Below, in pieces: positions 59,858 through 64,000 of a stretch of DNA of 64,000 nt (within the stretch, counting starts at the first letter, position 1; every line of letters starts with the position of its first letter). The position numbers were made by a program, and so were the translations under genes. The notes below the pieces were generated by a model. That model was not told where the DNA came from, ran no database searches, and was given only the letters and a program-made list of their open reading frames with translations. The DNA is from Actinoplanes italicus (GTDB lineage Bacteria; Actinomycetota; Actinomycetes; Mycobacteriales; Micromonosporaceae): assembly GCF_003001815.1 (NCBI RefSeq), contig NZ_PVMZ01000007.1, forward strand, positions 186,001 through 250,000. The letters are read 5' to 3'.

Positions 59858-60993
59858 CGCGGGTTCTCCTCGACGGGTAGCAGGGCGGACACCTCGTAGC
59901 CGCCGTCCGGTGTGGGTCCGGCGGCCAGCTCACCGCCGAGCATCGCGACGCGTTCCCGCATCCCGAGCAGGCCGTGCCCGCCGCCGGCCGTCCTTCCGGC
60001 CGAGACCGCCGCGGGCCCGTTGACGACGTGCACGCGGAGCCCCGCATCCGAGTGCGCGATGCCGACGGTCGCACGGGACCCCGGAGCGTGCCGCAGCGCG
60101 TTGCTCAGCGCCTCCTGCACGATCCGGAACGCCGACAGCTCCACACTCGGCGGCAGGCTCCGGCCGGCGCCTCCGACGGTCGCGGTCACGTCCAGCCCCG
60201 CCGCACGGACCTGCGTGACCACGTCGTCGAGCTGGTCCAGCCCGGGCTGCGGGCCGTCCGGTGCCGGACCGCCGTCGCGCAGCACGCCGAGCACCTGCCG
60301 CAACTCCCTGAGCGCCTCCAGCGCACCGGCCCGGATGCTGCCGAACGCGGCGACGAGCTCCTCCGGCGGCGCGGCGACCCGGTGCGGCGCGGCGTCGGCC
60401 TGGATGGCCACCAGCGACATGTGGTGGGCGACCACGTCGTGCAGCTCCCGCGCGATCCGGGCCCGCTCCTCCAGCAGCACGCGCTGCGCCCGCTCCTCCG
60501 CCAGCCGCTCGCGCGTCCGCCGATGGCTCCACCCGGCGCCACCGGCGACCGCGGCCAGCACGAACAGGACCAGCGCGAACACGGCCTCCGCCGATCCCAC
60601 GACCGCGACACCGCTGACCACCACGGCCACTGCCGCGACTTCCGGCGGGTTGCGCAGGGCCAGGAGGAACAACACCCCGGCGTGTACGACCGGAGCCCAC
60701 AGCTGATTGGCCGGTGTGGGAGGGTGCATCACCGGGATGGCGGCGAGCAGGCCCAGCGACAGCCACCACGCCGGAACCGGCCACCGCAGGGCGACCACCA
60801 GCGTGACCGCGTGCACGGCGGCCAGCATCATGGCCCGCTGGTCCGCACCGGTCAGTGCGAGCACACCCGCCCCGGCCACGACACCCGCATGCGGCAGCCA
60901 CCGCAGCGCGCGCACCCCCGCCATCGGCGGCAGCGGCTGAGCCCGTACCGCCACCAGCCCACGGACCTGATCGATCACACGCACGGGCCCCAT
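59854..60993 (-). CDS. DesK-type sensor histidine kinase
   Basis: 379 aa. Four to six transmembrane helices in residues 30-150, no large sensory domain; a coiled-coil segment (HRRTRERLAEERAQRVLLEER); HisKA_3 with phospho-His in RIARELHDVVAHHMSLVAIQAD; and HATPase with QEALSNALRHAP and GGGHGLLGMRERV. Cognate regulator follows with a four-base overlap. Signal unknown. Confidence 0.91.
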   Translation of the reverse strand: MGPVRVIDQVRGLVAVRAQPLPPMAGVRALRWLPHAGVVAGAGVLALTGADQRAMMLAAVHAVTLVVALRWPVPAWWLSLGLLAAIPVMHPPTPANQLWAPVVHAGVLFLLALRNPPEVAAVAVVVSGVAVVGSAEAVFALVLFVLAAVAGGAGWSHRRTRERLAEERAQRVLLEERARIARELHDVVAHHMSLVAIQADAAPHRVAAPPEELVAAFGSIRAGALEALRELRQVLGVLRDGGPAPDGPQPGLDQLDDVVTQVRAAGLDVTATVGGAGRSLPPSVELSAFRIVQEALSNALRHAPGSRATVGIAHSDAGLRVHVVNGPAAVSAGRTAGGGHGLLGMRERVAMLGGELAAGPTPDGGYEVSALLPVEENPR

Positions 60994-61037
60994 CCTGACA
61001 GGCGGCCGCAGCCCGCCCGTGATGCGAGCATGAGGAC

Positions 61038-61679
61038 ATGACGAAGCTGACTGGGCCGGAGATCACCGAACGGGCACCGCGGGGCTGGGTGTACCTGCGA
61101 AACGCGCTGCGGACCCGGCTGCGCACCGGGGACTTCGCGACCGGGCTGGCGCTGGTGAACACGATCGGCACGGCGGCCGAGGCAGCGAATCACCATCCCG
61201 ACCTGGATCTGCGGTACACGTATGTGGACGTGCGGCTGAGAAGCCACGACGTCCACGGGGTGACCGAGCGGGACCTGCGACTGGCCGCGACGATCAGCGA
61301 GCTGGCGGACTCGGTCGAGGTCACCGCGGACGGGAACGACCTGACGGTGCTGGAGCTGGGGCTGGACAGCCCGACGTTCCCGGCGCAGGTGGACTTCTGG
61401 GAGGCGGTGCTGGGTTATCCGCGCGACGCCGACGGCGACCTGCTCGACCCGTACGCGAAAGTGCCGTTGATCTGGTTTCAGAAGTCGGGGAGCGAGGAGC
61501 CGCGCCAGCGCTGGCACCCGGACCTGTGGGTGGACCCGTCCGAGGTGCAGCCGCGCATCGACCGGGCGCTGGCCGCCGGAGGCACGCTGGTCAGTGACGC
61601 GGACGCGCCGAGTTACTGGGTGCTGGCCGACCCGGAGGGCAATCGGGTCTGCCTGTGCACCTGGCAAGGGCGGGAGTAG
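61038..61679 (+). CDS. Pterin-4a-carbinolamine dehydratase / VOC fusion protein
   Basis: 213 aa two-domain protein. Residues 1-100 carry a PCD-like domain: LRTRLRTGDFATGLALVNTIGTAAEAANHHPDLDLRYTYVDVRL with the His-His-Pro site, and HDVHGVTERDLRLAATI. Residues 105-213 are a VOC domain: LTVLELGLDSPTFPAQVDFWEAVLG, RWHPDLWVDPSEVQPRIDRALAAGG, YWVLADPEGNRVCLCTW. Fusions of this kind occur in actinobacteria; the joint role is unknown, and dehydratase activity is unproven. ATG at 61038. Convergent with malate synthase across a 28-bp-stem palindrome. Confidence 0.88.
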   Translation: MTKLTGPEITERAPRGWVYLRNALRTRLRTGDFATGLALVNTIGTAAEAANHHPDLDLRYTYVDVRLRSHDVHGVTERDLRLAATISELADSVEVTADGNDLTVLELGLDSPTFPAQVDFWEAVLGYPRDADGDLLDPYAKVPLIWFQKSGSEEPRQRWHPDLWVDPSEVQPRIDRALAAGGTLVSDADAPSYWVLADPEGNRVCLCTWQGRE

Positions 61680-61681
61680 CA

Positions 61682-61744
61682 CTCCGGCTGTCGCGCACCG
61701 CCTGTCTCAGGTGCCGTGAGACAGGCGGTGCGCGACAGCCGGAG
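61682..61744. terminator. 28-bp perfect-stem palindrome between convergent genes (family copy 2)
   Basis: Left arm 61682-61709 begins CTCCGGCTGTCGCGCACCGC and ends CTGTCTCA; right arm 61717-61744 is its exact reverse complement; loop GGTGCCG (7 nt). It begins 3 bp after the PCD-VOC stop and lies 56 bp from the malate synthase stop, so it can end transcripts from both sides. The arm differs from the 37296-37352 copy only in a CG-for-GC change and an extra C in its middle. Confidence 0.85.
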
Positions 61745-61800
61745 AAACTCTGCGAACGGGGCGGCGTGGACCGAGACCACGCCGCCCCGCCCTCAACCGA

Positions 61801-63426
61801 TCAGGCCGCGACAGGAGCCTGAGCGGTCGCCGGAGCCGCCACCCCACCCGACAGGTGCCGTAGGTATGCCGGCAGGGTGAGGAACTCCGGGCAGGTCCGC
61901 TCGGAGAGCAGGACCGTCAGCAGAGTCCGCGCCTGGCCGAAGCAACGGGCCGCTTCCTCGTCCAGGGCGCCGGTCTCGCTGAGGACATCGAGCTCCTCGC
62001 GGAGCATCCGGCCGACCAGGACCGCCGAGACCGGCACACCGTAGTCGGTGGGGGTGCCCGACGAGATCCACTGCCAGAGCTGGGCCCGGCAGATCTCGGC
62101 GGTCGCCGCGTCCTCCATCAGGCCGCCGAGCGCCACCGCGCCCCGGCCGCCCAGCCACGCGGCGATGTAGCGCAGTGCCACGCTGACGTTGGTCCGCAGT
62201 GCCACCTCGCTGACGGTGACCGAGCTGGACTTGACGTCGAGCAGTTCGGCGGCGGTGACCCGCACGTCGTCGCGCTTGCGCACGATCTGGTGCGGCTCGT
62301 CGCCGAGCCACTGGTCGAACACCTCGCGGCAGGTCTCGACGAGGCCCGGATGCGCGACCCAGGAGCCGTCGAAGCCGTCGCCGACCTCGCGCCGCTTGTC
62401 CTGGCGGACCTGGTTGAGGGCCCGCTTCGCGGCGACCGGGTCACGGCTCGGCACGACCGCGGCCATGCCGCCGATCGCGTGGGCGCCGCGCTTGTGGCAG
62501 GTCTTGACCAGCAGTTCGGTGTACGCCCGCATGAACGGCGCCGTCATGGTGACCTGCGAGCGCTCGGGCAGGACCACGTCCGGACGGTTCTTGATCATGC
62601 TGAACAGGTAGTCCCAGCGGCCCGCGTTCAGGCCGGCCGAGTGCTCGCGCAGCTCGTACAGGATCTCCTCCATCTCGAACGCGGCGTTGATCGTCTCGAT
62701 CAGGACGGTGGCCCGGATCGTGCCGCGCGGGATGCCGAGGTATTCCTGGGCGAAGACGAAGACGTCGTTCCAGAGGCGGGCCTCCAGGTGCGACTCCAGC
62801 TTCGGCAGGTAGAAGTAGGGTCCGCTGCCCCGGTCGATCTGCTTCTGCCCGCTGTGGAACAGGTACATACCGAAGTCGAACAGCGACGCCGACACGGCCC
62901 GGCCGCCGATGCGCAGGTGACACTCCGGCAGGTGCCAGCCACGCGGCCGCACCATGATCGTCGGCATCTGCGAGCCGATCTCGTAACGCTTGCCGTCCGG
63001 GGCGGTGAAGTCGAGGGTGCCGTCCAGCGCGTCGCGCAGGTTGAGCTGGCCCAGGATCACGTTGTCCCAGGTGGGCGACGTGGCGTCTTCGAAGTCGGCC
63101 ATCCAGACCTTCGCGCCCGAGTTGAGGGCGTTGATGGTCATCTTCCGCTCCGGCGGGCCGGTGATCTCGACCCGCCGGTCGGTGAGGTCAGCAGCGGCCG
63201 GGGCGACCTGCCAGGACAGGTCGTCCCGGACGTGCTGGGTGGAGGACAGGAAGTCCAGGTCGGTCGTACGGGTGGCCCGGCGGCGCCGGCGGCGCTCCAG
63301 CAGCTGCACCCGGCGGGCGCCGAACTCGCGGTCAAGCGCCACGATGAACTCGACGGCCTCAGCGGTCAGGATCTCGGAGTAACGGCCTGCGGTCGTACCG
63401 GTGATGGTGATCTCTTCGGCGCCCAT
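61801..63426 (-). CDS. aceB: Malate synthase A
   Basis: 541 aa cytosolic enzyme condensing glyoxylate with acetyl-CoA to malate, second step of the glyoxylate shunt. Signatures: GAKVWMADFEDATSPTWDN, TIMVRPRGWHLPECHLRIGG, YFYLPKLESHLEARLW, TIRATVLIETINAAFEMEEILYEL and TMTAPFMRAYTELLVKTCHKRG. Length is normal for the A isoform. ATG at 63426, 29 bp after the isocitrate lyase stop, so the two shunt enzymes form one operon, allowing growth on acetate or fatty acids. Confidence 0.97.
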   Translation of the reverse strand: MGAEEITITGTTAGRYSEILTAEAVEFIVALDREFGARRVQLLERRRRRRATRTTDLDFLSSTQHVRDDLSWQVAPAAADLTDRRVEITGPPERKMTINALNSGAKVWMADFEDATSPTWDNVILGQLNLRDALDGTLDFTAPDGKRYEIGSQMPTIMVRPRGWHLPECHLRIGGRAVSASLFDFGMYLFHSGQKQIDRGSGPYFYLPKLESHLEARLWNDVFVFAQEYLGIPRGTIRATVLIETINAAFEMEEILYELREHSAGLNAGRWDYLFSMIKNRPDVVLPERSQVTMTAPFMRAYTELLVKTCHKRGAHAIGGMAAVVPSRDPVAAKRALNQVRQDKRREVGDGFDGSWVAHPGLVETCREVFDQWLGDEPHQIVRKRDDVRVTAAELLDVKSSSVTVSEVALRTNVSVALRYIAAWLGGRGAVALGGLMEDAATAEICRAQLWQWISSGTPTDYGVPVSAVLVGRMLREELDVLSETGALDEEAARCFGQARTLLTVLLSERTCPEFLTLPAYLRHLSGGVAAPATAQAPVAA

Positions 63427-63455
63427 TGTCTCTACCTACCTGTCGCTGTCGCTGA

Positions 63456-64000
<545 letters not shown>

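Overview
The window is high-GC actinobacterial DNA, most consistent with Micromonosporaceae and plausibly an Actinoplanes-like organism. The reasons are very strong G/C bias at third codon positions, frequent GTG and TTG starts, an F420-type PPOX protein, AA10 LPMO and L,D-transpeptidase genes, and a chemosensory operon in an actinomycete. This assignment is inference from composition and gene content. No rRNA, tRNA, insertion sequence, prophage or CRISPR array was recognised.

Layout. 1-6.3 kb: an arabinose locus on the minus strand, with a LacI-type regulator, L-arabinose isomerase, a ChvE-like sugar lipoprotein, and a MmsA/MmsB-type ABC ATPase and permease (permease cut by the window edge). 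Two related palindromic operators flank the regulator. 6.4-11 kb: a plus-strand run of a DUF2252 protein, a PPOX flavoprotein, a pirin and three small unknown proteins. 11-12.5 kb: a gene-poor stretch with short repeats and a strong hairpin. 12.5-18 kb: one giant gene for an 1832-residue, mostly disordered protein with a C-terminal TPR-like region. 18-25.7 kb: a membrane diguanylate cyclase, a MacB-type efflux operon, an L,D-transpeptidase, a CAP-domain lipoprotein and an acyltransferase.

25.8-34.9 kb is the core of the window. It is a tightly overlapping chemosensory operon, CheW - CheR/TPR - CheW - MCP - CheA/REC - (27-codon micro-ORF) - CheB - three-receiver histidine kinase. Its gene content matches Wsp-like (alternative cellular function) arrays rather than flagellar chemotaxis. 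A WspR-like cyclase is absent, but two c-di-GMP enzymes (18.0 and 50.5 kb) and a second MCP (52.8 kb) lie within 25 kb.

34.9-49.8 kb: a secreted PGRP/amidase, an FtsX-type ABC exporter next to a divergent DesK/NarL two-component system, a sulfotransferase, an EamA transporter, a LysR regulator, a GNAT enzyme, a DUF305-like lipoprotein, an AA10 LPMO with CBM, small VOC and DUF1905 proteins, and a TetR/SGNH-hydrolase divergon sharing a 35-bp palindrome. 49.9-50.4 kb: a non-coding array of palindrome-ended 39-nt units with a 61/62-bp alternating period. 50.5-64 kb: a GGDEF/EAL enzyme and divergent MCP, PAP2 phosphatase, sulfatase, two small proteins, a membrane alpha/beta hydrolase, a second DesK/NarL system, a PCD-VOC fusion, malate synthase and isocitrate lyase (cut by the window edge).

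The observations most worth a second look are the 49.9-50.4 kb array, the micro-ORF coupled at both ends inside the chemosensory operon, two related 25- and 28-bp-stem palindromes acting as terminators 24 kb apart, and the giant disordered TPR protein.
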